Source of the DNA: Shimia sp965227725
GTDB lineage: Bacteria; Pseudomonadota; Alphaproteobacteria; Rhodobacterales; Rhodobacteraceae
Length of the DNA: 64,000 bases
Assembly (NCBI RefSeq): GCF_965227725.1
Contig: NZ_CBDDGH010000006.1
Span: 62,001-126,000, forward strand
Direction of reading: 5' to 3'
The notes under the pieces were generated by a model. That model saw only the letters and a program-made list of their open reading frames with translations, was not told the origin of the DNA and searched no databases. The translations under genes were made by a program, and so were the position numbers. Below are positions 50,577 through 58,719 of this stretch, one piece after another. Position 1 is the first letter of the stretch. Every line of letters starts with the position of its first letter.

Positions 50577-51367
50577 TCAAACAGGGGCGCGTAGCGGGTG
50601 CCCGCAAAGGCGTCCTTGAGTTCGGCGAAGTTTTTGACAACTTCGGACTTGGGGCGCTTGTTCTGTTTGGACATTTTGGAGTGAAACGGCGCTGGCGGGA
50701 CATCGAGAAAGGCACAAAGGCGCTGCATCTCGGCCTCTTTCTGGGCCACCAGATCTTCGTAGGTCATCTGCAAAAGCCGTGAGGGCGGGAACGCCTCGGC
50801 AATCCGCGTCTCCCAGCTTTCCAGCCATTCAAAACGGTCCCGGACCCAATCCACAGGCAGCTCCAGCGTGCGGTCGCCATAAGACCCGCCGACCCATTCG
50901 CCGCTCTCATAAGCCAGGCGCGTTGAAATGAGGACGGCGAGTTTGTCTTTGCGTCTGAGGTGGATGAGCCGGATGTCCTCTGCGGCGCGCAGATAAGGCA
51001 GCACGCCGCTGGTGTCGCTGATCCCGAATTTCTCGCCATAGTCGCTTTCGAGATGGCGATAGAGCAGTTTGACACCAACGATGTCTTCGTTGGACATGCG
51101 CGACAGGCGGCGTTCGAGATAGGATTGTGCTCCCGCGCCGGTGATCCGGCGGCGGACCGCTGCGCTTTGCAATTGGTATTCGCCGATGATTTCCCCGTGC
51201 TGCCGGGTTTTGGGGATGCTTTTGATCAGGGAGACCAGCAGGTTGGAGCCTGACCGTCCGGCGGAGAGGATGGCGTATTTCTTGACCGGGGGCAGGAAGA
51301 GATCGGAGATCCGTCCGGCTGAGGCGTGCAGGCAATCTTTGATCAACGCGGCGTTGGCAGGTTTCAT
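50570..51367 (-). CDS. Sulfotransferase (Stf0-like)
   Basis: 265 residues. The 5'-phosphosulfate-binding loop is at residues 31-44 (YAILSAGRSGSNLL) and the 3'-phosphate-binding region is near IHLRRKDKLAVLISTRLA. Family enzymes move a sulfonate group from PAPS to a hydroxyl of a sugar or lipid. Cytoplasmic, no signal peptide. It is alone on the minus strand, convergent with the amidohydrolase, so its partner pathway is unclear; surface glycan modification is possible. Confidence 0.85.
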   Translation of the reverse strand: MKPANAALIKDCLHASAGRISDLFLPPVKKYAILSAGRSGSNLLVSLIKSIPKTRQHGEIIGEYQLQSAAVRRRITGAGAQSYLERRLSRMSNEDIVGVKLLYRHLESDYGEKFGISDTSGVLPYLRAAEDIRLIHLRRKDKLAVLISTRLAYESGEWVGGSYGDRTLELPVDWVRDRFEWLESWETRIAEAFPPSRLLQMTYEDLVAQKEAEMQRLCAFLDVPPAPFHSKMSKQNKRPKSEVVKNFAELKDAFAGTRYAPLFEA

Positions 51368-51567
51368 GGCGTCTGGAACAGCAGTTTGGAAAAAATTTCA
51401 AATTCAAAAATTCTGTGCGGGCGGACAAAAATCGCGTCCGGCGCAGGGGTAAGTTCAGCACAGGTTGCCCCTTGTCGCAAACGAATTTGGCTGTCGGGCC
51501 GCGCTCTGAGAGCGGGTGTTGCAACTTTGGAAGGTTCTGCCTGCAAAACCTGCGTCGCTGTTGGCAG

Positions 51568-51590
51568 AGAAAGCCCCTGAGGGGCTTTCT
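51568..51590. terminator. Rho-independent-type terminator
   Basis: AGAAAGCCCC-tga-GGGGCTTTCT, perfect 10-bp stem with the plus strand running on into TGTT. It lies 39 nt beyond the MAPEG stop, so it ends the minus-strand hydrolase-MAPEG unit. In the plus direction it could end an unannotated short transcript from the 51400-51560 region, where I see no gene. Confidence 0.7.
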
Positions 51591-51628
51591 TGTTGGTGAG
51601 AGAGGTCTCTCCAGAGGGCAATCAGGCC

Positions 51629-51988
51629 TTAGCCGATGTGCTGCGCCATCATCACGAGGCCCACGAGGCTGATCGCCCAGACGATGGTCCGCAGATAGGG
51701 CACGCCGGTGAGGTAGAGGGCCACATGAGCCACGCGCGCAATCAGGAAGATGGTTGCTCCGAGCACCGCGCCTTCGGCGTTGAGTGTCAGCAGGGCCAGC
51801 GGCAGAAAGAGGATCATGGCCTCGCCCACGTTGACCAAGGCGCGCTCTGCGCGGCCCACCAGAACGGTGGTTGCGGGCATCTCGTCACGGGCGTTGAAGG
51901 AGGCGGGGTTGCCGCGGTAGCGGAAGGTGACCGGCAGCAGGGTTTGCACAAAATAGAGGATCAGTGCGGCCAAAATCAGTGTGGTCAT
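51629..51988 (-). CDS. MAPEG-family membrane protein
   Basis: 119 residues, the usual length. Four hydrophobic segments (TLILAALILYFVQTLLPV, AMILFLPLALLTLNAEGA, GATIFLIARVAHVALYLTGV, TIVWAISLVGLVMM) with the family RAERALVN motif after the first and the RVAH-x-x-LY-x-x-G-x-P-x-LR motif. MAPEG proteins are trimeric glutathione-linked membrane enzymes in eukaryotes; bacterial roles are mostly unknown. It follows the periplasmic hydrolase gene by 65 nt on the same strand. Confidence 0.9.
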   Translation of the reverse strand: MTTLILAALILYFVQTLLPVTFRYRGNPASFNARDEMPATTVLVGRAERALVNVGEAMILFLPLALLTLNAEGAVLGATIFLIARVAHVALYLTGVPYLRTIVWAISLVGLVMMAQHIG

Positions 51989-52053
51989 TGGGGTGGTCCT
52001 TTGTTGGAGGAGGTTGTGGCCCTGAGGCCAAAGAAAGGGAGAAAGGCAGGCTG

Positions 52054-52818
52054 TTACTGGGAAGAGGCGGCTTGAACGGCGTTCAAAATCACCTCGGCAA
52101 CGGCCTCCGGCTGGGCGAGCATGGCCACATGGCTTGAGGACACAGTTGTGACGTCGGCGCCGATTTTCTGGGCGAAGTAGCCTTGGATCTGGGCCGGAAT
52201 GATCTGGTCATTTTCCGCAATCACATAGCTGGAGGGCTTGAGGGTCCATGCCGCCACAGAGAGCGCATCCTGATTGGTGTCATATTTGAGGGGGGCTTGG
52301 GTCACCGCCATCACAGCGGTTTCTGAGGCTGGCAGGTCAGGGGCAAAGAACTCGGAGATGCCGGTGGCGGTCAGGCGCAGATATCCGGCTCCATCCGGGT
52401 AGATTTCTGACTGCCACGGCGCGGCGGGCTGATCTTTGGTAAGATCTGACAGTGATTGCCCCGCCTCCATGGCAAAACCCGCGACATAGACGAGGTGTTC
52501 GACCTTTTCATGGGCGCCGGCCTCTGTGATGACGCTGCCGCCATAGGAATGCCCGACCAGAACCACCGGCCCGTCCTGTAGCTCGACCAGCCGGGTGACG
52601 GTTGCGGCGTCTTCTTGCAGGTCGGCCAGCGCAAGTTGCGCGGCGCTGACGGAAACCCCGGCGTCTTGCAGGATCGGGATGACCCTGTGCCAGGCAGTTC
52701 CGTCGGAAAATGCGCCGTGAACAAGCACGACGGAGGCGTTTTCTGCGGCGGCGGAGACAGGCAAAGACAGGGCGAGTGCGGCGGCGACGCTGCGGAACTT
52801 GCTGAGAGCAATAGACAT
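52054..52818 (-). CDS. Secreted alpha/beta hydrolase
   Basis: 254 residues from the ATG at 52818. Signal peptide MSIALSKFRSVAAALALSLP with a cleavage site around AAA/EN (residue 25), so it acts in the periplasm or outside. The hydrolase lead VVLVHGAFSDGTAW, nucleophile elbow GHSYGG (Ser91) and a C-terminal SSHVAMLAQPEAVAEVIL segment with the base His. Resembles EstC/salicylate-esterase-like hydrolases. Divergent from the AraC gene, which probably regulates it together with the MAPEG gene. Confidence 0.9.
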   Translation of the reverse strand: MSIALSKFRSVAAALALSLPVSAAAENASVVLVHGAFSDGTAWHRVIPILQDAGVSVSAAQLALADLQEDAATVTRLVELQDGPVVLVGHSYGGSVITEAGAHEKVEHLVYVAGFAMEAGQSLSDLTKDQPAAPWQSEIYPDGAGYLRLTATGISEFFAPDLPASETAVMAVTQAPLKYDTNQDALSVAAWTLKPSSYVIAENDQIIPAQIQGYFAQKIGADVTTVSSSHVAMLAQPEAVAEVILNAVQAASSQ

Positions 52819-52883
52819 TTTGGATGACCTCACGACAGGGTTAGCATTGCCAAGAGAGGTATGGGGTCAGAAGGGATTTGCCG

Positions 52884-53822
52884 ATGACGGAAACGCCGGA
52901 AGTGTTAGCAGAAACTCCAATGTTTGAGACGGACGCCTTCTCTGAGGTGCTCGACATTGTGCATGTGCGTGGGGAAAGCGCCCGTGTGATCACGCCTGAG
53001 ACGCCATTGGCCTTTGCGGTGCCACCGGGCAAGCCGTGTGTGTACATTCTTCAGCAGGGGGCATTGGACATCACCCCGGCGGGCGGGGCGACGGTGACCT
53101 TGCAGGAAAAGCAGATCGCGTTGATGCTGCAAGGCACGGCGCATGATGTTGTGTTTCGTGACCCAGCTTTGAACGCGCGGCAGGCCACGCTGATTGATCC
53201 TGAGAGCGGGGACCGGCTGCGCCCGGCAATCCATTGTTTTTGCGGCAGCTTCACGGTGGATGGGGATCTGGCCGAGCGCGTGTTGCAGTCATTGCCGCAG
53301 GTGATCGTGCTGGACGGTCTGACGGAAGACCCTATCGAATGGCTTGATGAAATGTGCGGCTTGGTGCTGCGCGAGCTGGGCGCGACGCAGCCGGGGGCAA
53401 GTTTGATGGTGTCCCGGCTTTTGGATTTGCTGCTGGTGGTTATTCTCAGACGCTGGGCGCAATCTGATGACAGCTTGCCTGGCTGGCTGGCGGCGGCGAA
53501 AGATGAGCGGATCGCGCGGGCGATTGCGGCGATTCACTCCAACAGCGGCAGCAATCTGAGCAATGCGGAGCTGGCGGATATTGCCGGGATGTCGGTGTCC
53601 AACTTTGCGGATCGGTTCAAACAGGTGATGGGGCAGGGGCCGGGGGCCTATCTGAGGGGGTGGCGGCTGGATCAGGCCGCTGAGGCGTTGTTGCATTCCA
53701 GCGCATCGATTGAGGCGATTGCAGATCGGGTGGGCTATGCCTCAAAAGAGGCGTTCAGCCGCGCGTTTCAGGCGAAGTTCGGGCAGTCTCCCTCGGCCTG
53801 GCGCGCGGCGCGGCACGCTTGA
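52884..53822 (+). CDS. AraC-family regulator with cupin_6 sensor domain
   Basis: 312 residues from the ATG at 52884 (AAGGGA 7 nt upstream); a TTG 6 nt earlier is less likely. N-terminal cupin_6 domain (FSEVLDIVHVRGESARVI, IHCFCGSF) and a C-terminal double helix-turn-helix (LADIAGMSVSNFADRFKQVM, IADRVGYASKEAFSRAFQAK, ending GQSPSAWR). It is divergent from the secreted hydrolase across 65 nt. A strong terminator follows its stop. Confidence 0.93.
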   Translation: MTETPEVLAETPMFETDAFSEVLDIVHVRGESARVITPETPLAFAVPPGKPCVYILQQGALDITPAGGATVTLQEKQIALMLQGTAHDVVFRDPALNARQATLIDPESGDRLRPAIHCFCGSFTVDGDLAERVLQSLPQVIVLDGLTEDPIEWLDEMCGLVLRELGATQPGASLMVSRLLDLLLVVILRRWAQSDDSLPGWLAAAKDERIARAIAAIHSNSGSNLSNAELADIAGMSVSNFADRFKQVMGQGPGAYLRGWRLDQAAEALLHSSASIEAIADRVGYASKEAFSRAFQAKFGQSPSAWRAARHA

Positions 53823-53839
53823 CCCGCGACCGGACAAAG

Positions 53840-53870
53840 AAAAGCTCCCGAAGGTTTTTCGGGAGCTTTT
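53840..53870. terminator. Rho-independent terminator after the AraC gene
   Basis: AAAGCTCCCGA-aggtttt-TCGGGAGCTTT: an 11-bp stem whose A/T ends give a T-run on both strands, 18 nt after the AraC stop. Confidence 0.88.
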
Positions 53871-53937
53871 GATGTTGTCGCCAATGCGCTGTGAGGCTGA
53901 GGTAAGTCCAAGAGGCGCATCACGAGTTGAGGGTGAG

Positions 53938-53959
53938 CAGGCCCCCGATTGAGGGCCTG
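53938..53959 (-). terminator. Terminator-like hairpin after the SdrD_B/RTX gene
   Basis: CAGGCCC / GGGCCTG, 7-bp stem, 8-nt loop, ending 7 nt beyond the stop codon of the minus-strand gene. Weak T content after it. Confidence 0.5.
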
Positions 53960-53966
53960 ATCTGTC

Positions 53967-56900
53967 TTAGATGAGCACCACTTCCTCGAAGTTGCGGATG
54001 TCGAGATCCAGCGTGGAGAAGCTGAAGGTGTCTGTGAGGATGCTGCCATCGTTGATGCTGCCCGCTGCGGGCGCATTGAGGGCAACCAGAGCGAGGTAGG
54101 CGTCGACTTCGGCCTGAACCGCAACCGCATCGGCACCGTCCAGCTCGATTTCGAGGCGGTCGATCCCGCTTTCTCCATCGAGGAAGTCCCGTTCCCCTGC
54201 ATCGCTGGCTTCTGACCAGATGAACTCGTCGGCACCAGCGCCACCAAGGATCACATCTGCGCCGTCGTTGGGGCTGAGGAAGCGGTCATCACCCGCGCCG
54301 CCGGAGACATAATCCGAGCCCTGCAGGCCGCGGATGAAGTCATCGCCGTCGCCGCCAAAGAGTGTGTCGTCACCGGCCTGACCGGCAAGTGCGTCGTTGC
54401 CGATGCCACCCAAGGCGAGGTCGGCCTGACCGTCGGCGTTGATGGTGTCGTCGCCTTCGCCGCCGAGCAGGGTGTCAAAGCCAGCGGTGCCCCGCAGGTT
54501 GTCGTCGCCCCGGCCGCCTTCGATGAAGTCGTCACCGCCGCGGCCTTCGATGGTGTCTTCGCCGCGTGTGCCAAGGATGTTTTCATCCAGACCCGTGCCG
54601 GTGAAGCTGACCCCGTTTTCACCCAGAGGCTCGACCAGCACGATGGTGCTTGGGTCCGCCGGGTCCAGTGTTGGGACGTCGCCGACCTGCACTTCGACCG
54701 TGCGGACAAAGCCGACACCGTTGGTGACGGTGTAGTTGAAGGAGTCATAGCCGGTGAAGTTCGCGCCAGCCGTGTAGGTCACGGTGCCATCCGCTTCGAG
54801 CACCACGGTGCCGTAGCCGCCGTTGTTGACCTGAGCGACCTCAAGCATGCCTTCGCTGAGCTCGATGTCATTGGCGAGCACGTCGATGTTGACCGAACCA
54901 CCCGCGCCCGGTGCGGCCACCTGATCGCTGGTGCCGCCTGGTACAAGCTCTTCCACGGCCACGGTCATATCATCAAACTGCAGGAATTCGATGTTGCGCA
55001 AGCGGTCAACGCCATCCACGGAGGTGATGATCAGCTCGCCGGTGAAGATGTCGACGATTTGGATGTCGGCATCGGCAAAGTTGCCGCCAAACACCGCGGT
55101 GTCGACCTCGCCGTCGCCGTTGAGATCGTCATTGCCAGCGCCGCCGATCAGGATGTCATTCTCGGATCCGCCGTTGAGATCATCCTCACCTTCGCCACCT
55201 TCCAGCAGGTCGTCATAGCTGCCGCCTTCGAGGGTGTCGTTGCCGCCGTTGCCCATCAGGGTGTCTTCGCCGGAGAAGCCGATGATGCTGTCATCGGTTT
55301 CACAGCCCACCAGCAGGTCAAAACCGCCAACCGGAGAGTTTTCATCGGCCTGGCTGGTGCCTTCGATCAGGCCGCAGCGCAGGATGCCGGCGTCCAGTGT
55401 GAGGTTGGATTCGCCTTCGGCCAGGGTGACCACCTGTGTCATCGCGAAATCAGCGCTCATTGGCACCGCATCGGAATCGCGCGCATCATCGCCGCCCTGA
55501 TTGGCCGCTGTGAAGGCAAAGCCCTCAGGCAGGATGAAGCCGACCTTGTAGTCGCCTGCGGCGAGACCGGTGAAGAGATAGTTGCCGTTCTCATCGGTCA
55601 TCTGCTCAGCGAGCAACATGCCAGAGGCGGTCAGGAGCTGTACGGTGACGCCCTGCACGCCCTGTTCGCGGCCGTTAAAGAACGGATCGAATTCCTCGTC
55701 GTTGAGAATGCCGTCGCCAAACAGGTCCAGCCAGACGGTGTCGCCCAGCTCTGCGGTCATCGGGTCGGTGTCACGCACACCGGCGTCATTGTCGCCAGTG
55801 TCTTCGCCGGACACCACGGTGATGTTTTCAATCACGGACATGGTGGTGTCGCCGATGGCGTCGCTGTCGGAGGTGTCATCCGCGCCAACATTTGGGTTCA
55901 CCAGCTCTTTGCCAACCAGCACGGCATCCGGGTCTTCGAATTTGACGCCATAGGTGCCGGGCTCCAGATCAGAGAACTGATAGTTACCATCCGCATCGGT
56001 CAGAGTGGTGATGGCGTTGCCGCCAGCGTCCAGTACCGGATCGCCATTCACGTCGAGCAAGGTGACAAGCACACCCTGGATGCCAGGTTCGTCGCCGTTG
56101 TTGTTGTCGAGGTCATCTCTGTCCACGTCGCAGAAATAGCGCCCGGAGAGGGAGCCGGGATCTTCTTTCACGCAGACGCCGAGGTCGATGTCGGTCTCGC
56201 TGTCCGCGGTGACAGAGACCACGCCGGACATGCCGTTTTCATCCACGTCGGAATCTATGCTGTCATCTGCGCCAGCGTCCTGAATGGTGAATTCCGTGCC
56301 ATCCGGGGCAACGCCCATGATTTTGTAGTCGCCTACAGGGACGTCATCGAAACGGTAGTTGCCATCCGCATCGGTCTGGGTGGTTGCAACCACATTGCCG
56401 TCCAGATCCAGAAGCTTGATGGTCACGCCCGCTTTTGTTGGCTCAGACACCACTTCGGTCTGATCTTGACCTTCCAGAACGATGTTGTCGATGCGGACAA
56501 ATTCGTAGTCATCGCCATAGGCGCGGAGCGTGACGTCCTGACCAGATTCAATCGGAACATCTTTGATCACATAGGTGGAGAAGCTACCATCGTTTGAGCC
56601 CCAGCCATCGGTGTCTGCATCCAGACGGATGGCTTCGACGATCTGGCCGCCGACCTTAAGCTTGATGACGCTCTGGCCGTCTTTTTCGTCCTGCACACGG
56701 ATTTTTACGTCATAGACGCCGGTTTTGCCGTCAAAGGTGGTGCAAAGTTCACCATAGCCGCCCGCGCAGTAGAGCTTGACCAGTTCGCCACCGGAGGCCT
56801 GCGTGCCTTCGACAGTTTTGAAGCCGTAGCTGGCCATGTCTTCGGCTTCGATGGTGTAGTCGCAGCCGGGGATGACGGTGACTTCGCCATTGATGCCGTC

Positions 56901-57410
56901 ACAATCCACATCGCAGAAGACGGTGCCGGAGATCGCGCCGGTTTCGACCTTTTCGCCTGCGCTGAGGCATTTGTAGTCGACCCAGTTGCTTTTCACGTTG
57001 CAGGTTTTGACAACGGTCAGCTCGGTGCCTTCCGGCGGCACTTCACCGTAGAAGCTGAAATAATCGTCGCCTGCGCCGGGGGCGTTGTGATCTTCGATTT
57101 CGATTTCGATCATGTAATAGGTCTGGCCATCCGAGCCTTTCAGCACGTGATAGCTTTCCGCATACATCTGACCGCCAACCTGCTCACCGTCGACATAGGC
57201 CTGTTGACCGGAGCGGTCGTTGGCATGCTCATTGCGGCAGTTGTCGCCGGAGAGGAAGTAATCGTTGTCTTTGGTTGAGAGACAGACTGTCGCGCTGTCA
57301 GGCATGGTGAATTTATCGCCACAGCCGATGCTGGAGCCGTTGCCGCCCTGATCCAGAAGATCGGATTCCTTGAGAGCGGTCCATTCATATTCGCGGTAAT
57401 AGTATGACAC
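53967..57410 (-). CDS. Large secreted protein with SdrD_B, CBM6-like, tandem-95 and RTX domains
   Basis: 1147 residues from a GTG start with GGGGGA 7 nt upstream. Acidic, no N-terminal signal. Residues 1-150 are a Cys-containing N-terminal domain (IGCGDKFTMPDSATVCLS). A first SdrD_B domain begins at about 158 (SGTVFCDVDCDGINGE), is interrupted at about 183-315 by a CBM6-like module (YTIEAEDMASYGFKTVEG, FVRIDNIVLEG), and resumes at about 326 (AGVTIKLLDLDGNVVATTQT, DGNYRFDDVPVGDY). Two more SdrD_B domains follow (about 418-545, 548-680). RTX repeats lie near 705-790 and 955-1060 around a cadherin/tandem-95-like domain (DVLANDIELSEGMLEV). It is probably exported by a type I system, perhaps the one at 27.4-30.6 kb, as a calcium-stiffened surface adhesin. 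Confidence 0.88.
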   Translation of the reverse strand: MSYYYREYEWTALKESDLLDQGGNGSSIGCGDKFTMPDSATVCLSTKDNDYFLSGDNCRNEHANDRSGQQAYVDGEQVGGQMYAESYHVLKGSDGQTYYMIEIEIEDHNAPGAGDDYFSFYGEVPPEGTELTVVKTCNVKSNWVDYKCLSAGEKVETGAISGTVFCDVDCDGINGEVTVIPGCDYTIEAEDMASYGFKTVEGTQASGGELVKLYCAGGYGELCTTFDGKTGVYDVKIRVQDEKDGQSVIKLKVGGQIVEAIRLDADTDGWGSNDGSFSTYVIKDVPIESGQDVTLRAYGDDYEFVRIDNIVLEGQDQTEVVSEPTKAGVTIKLLDLDGNVVATTQTDADGNYRFDDVPVGDYKIMGVAPDGTEFTIQDAGADDSIDSDVDENGMSGVVSVTADSETDIDLGVCVKEDPGSLSGRYFCDVDRDDLDNNNGDEPGIQGVLVTLLDVNGDPVLDAGGNAITTLTDADGNYQFSDLEPGTYGVKFEDPDAVLVGKELVNPNVGADDTSDSDAIGDTTMSVIENITVVSGEDTGDNDAGVRDTDPMTAELGDTVWLDLFGDGILNDEEFDPFFNGREQGVQGVTVQLLTASGMLLAEQMTDENGNYLFTGLAAGDYKVGFILPEGFAFTAANQGGDDARDSDAVPMSADFAMTQVVTLAEGESNLTLDAGILRCGLIEGTSQADENSPVGGFDLLVGCETDDSIIGFSGEDTLMGNGGNDTLEGGSYDDLLEGGEGEDDLNGGSENDILIGGAGNDDLNGDGEVDTAVFGGNFADADIQIVDIFTGELIITSVDGVDRLRNIEFLQFDDMTVAVEELVPGGTSDQVAAPGAGGSVNIDVLANDIELSEGMLEVAQVNNGGYGTVVLEADGTVTYTAGANFTGYDSFNYTVTNGVGFVRTVEVQVGDVPTLDPADPSTIVLVEPLGENGVSFTGTGLDENILGTRGEDTIEGRGGDDFIEGGRGDDNLRGTAGFDTLLGGEGDDTINADGQADLALGGIGNDALAGQAGDDTLFGGDGDDFIRGLQGSDYVSGGAGDDRFLSPNDGADVILGGAGADEFIWSEASDAGERDFLDGESGIDRLEIELDGADAVAVQAEVDAYLALVALNAPAAGSINDGSILTDTFSFSTLDLDIRNFEEVVLI

Positions 57411-57873
57411 TGTTAATTCCCCCTAATTACTCGCAACAAACGCGTATTTTCGCCAAATAAGCGGGAGAGTAGCGGAGCGGGGATTCAGAGCGGAATTGCG
57501 CCGAATGTTAAACAAATAAGTCCACTTTGATGGACCGAACATCAAAGAGGCAAAAGTATAAATTTTATGCAGGCAAAAAATGGTCCTGCGGTTTGGAATT
57601 GTTAAATTCCCCCGATATTCCGCCTGTTTGGTTACCCTTCCCACAGACACATCACAAATAAGATACGGAGATTTCAGCGGCGTCAATAAGTATTAATAAT
57701 CTATTAAAAAAACATTTAAAATTAGAGGCTTGTGAATTTCCAGTCAGGGTTTTGATACCTACCCAAAAGAGTAGCGTGCGGCGCGTGGCGATTGGCCGTG
57801 AAATTCGCCGCTATTTCGCGCGGTTTTTATTGACGTAGCGCGCGTCGGAGGCTGATATAGAGAAAACACATTA
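57411..57873. promoter_or_regulatory. AT-rich divergent regulatory region
   Basis: 463 nt, clearly more AT-rich than the rest of the window, between the adhesin-like gene and the PHP-like gene. No credible ORF; the 87-codon minus-strand frame here has no ribosome site. It holds two inverted repeats: CTTTGATG-gaccgaa-CATCAAAG (57525-57547) and GGAATT-gtta-AATTCC (57595-57610). Long A/T stretches at 57690-57725 could bind nucleoid proteins. Confidence 0.6.
57525..57547. promoter_or_regulatory. 23-bp operator-like inverted repeat
   Basis: Perfect 8-bp arms CTTTGATG / CATCAAAG separated by 7 nt, 115 nt upstream of the adhesin-like GTG start. Size and symmetry suit a dimeric regulator. Confidence 0.5.
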
Positions 57874-58716
57874 TTGTCTCTATTTGGGCCAAATCTATTG
57901 AATAACAATGATCTAGAGGCTGCGGCTGGCGGTCTGATACGCTGTCATATTGATGGCCATGTGCATATTCATTCCGCGTTTTCTGTGGAAAAGGCGCTCG
58001 ATAATGCGCGGTCGACTATGGGGTTAATGGGAAACAGTCATTCTGACGTCGGTTTTTTGTTTCTCACAGAGATATCAGGCGTGAATTTTTATGATTCTCT
58101 CCCCGAAAAGGCGGGAGAATGGGAAATCACGCCAACCCAAGAAGAGATGACCAAGGTGGCGCGCGGACCGGATGGGAGCCGCATCTATGTGGTCGCCGGG
58201 CGGCAGGTTGTGACGCAGGAAGGGCTTGAGGTTTTGCTGCATGGGACATCTGCGGCACCGCCTGACGGGGCGCCCTTGGCAGGGGTGATCAGCGCGGCGC
58301 TCGGGCAGGGGCTGCTGGTGGTGTTGCCCTGGGGCTTTGGCAAGTGGCAGGGCGCGCGGGGCGAGGTGGTGCGGTCGCTGGTTTCGCAAGCGCCGACCGA
58401 TACGGGGGTCTTTGTCGCGGACAGTGGCGTGCGGATGCGTGGTGTGCAGCGGCCAGCCTTGCTGGCAGAAGCCGAAGCCCATGGCTGGCGGGTTTTGGCG
58501 GGATCTGACCCGCTGCCGTTGCCCAATCAGGAGCGGGCCGTTGGGCGCTATGGGTTTGTGGCGGACTGCGCGATAGATCCGGCACACCCGTTTGGCAGTC
58601 TGGCGGGGTGGTTGCGACAGGTTGAACGCTCGCCGGCGTGTTTTGGGGCGCTGACGACACCGGCGGCCTTTATCGCTGCGCAGGTCCGGATGCAGTTGCG
58701 AAAGCGGTTTGGCTGA
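57874..58716 (+). CDS. PHP/metal-dependent-hydrolase-like protein
   Basis: 280 residues if the TTG at 57874 is used. A TTG at 57898 is also in frame, neither has a good ribosome site, and an in-frame stop lies at 57853. Near residue 25 an HxH motif (CHIDGHVHIHSAFSVEKAL) resembles the metal site at the start of PHP and amidohydrolase barrels. Later GFLFLTEISGVNF, VLPWGFGKWQGARGEV and LLAEAEAHGWRVLAGSDPLP, with a possible late metal Asp in GSDPLP, fit such a barrel. The exact family is not recognised. It is followed 3 nt later by a membrane-protein gene, so the two are likely co-expressed. Confidence 0.7.
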   Translation: MSLFGPNLLNNNDLEAAAGGLIRCHIDGHVHIHSAFSVEKALDNARSTMGLMGNSHSDVGFLFLTEISGVNFYDSLPEKAGEWEITPTQEEMTKVARGPDGSRIYVVAGRQVVTQEGLEVLLHGTSAAPPDGAPLAGVISAALGQGLLVVLPWGFGKWQGARGEVVRSLVSQAPTDTGVFVADSGVRMRGVQRPALLAEAEAHGWRVLAGSDPLPLPNQERAVGRYGFVADCAIDPAHPFGSLAGWLRQVERSPACFGALTTPAAFIAAQVRMQLRKRFG

Positions 58717-58719
58717 GCC

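Noticed and set aside
55059..56597. 512-codon plus-strand frame
   Set aside because: Mirror of the SdrD_B domains on the minus strand.
57423..57686. 87-codon minus-strand frame in the AT-rich region
   Set aside because: Composition and lack of a ribosome site fit promoter DNA; overlaps the dyads.
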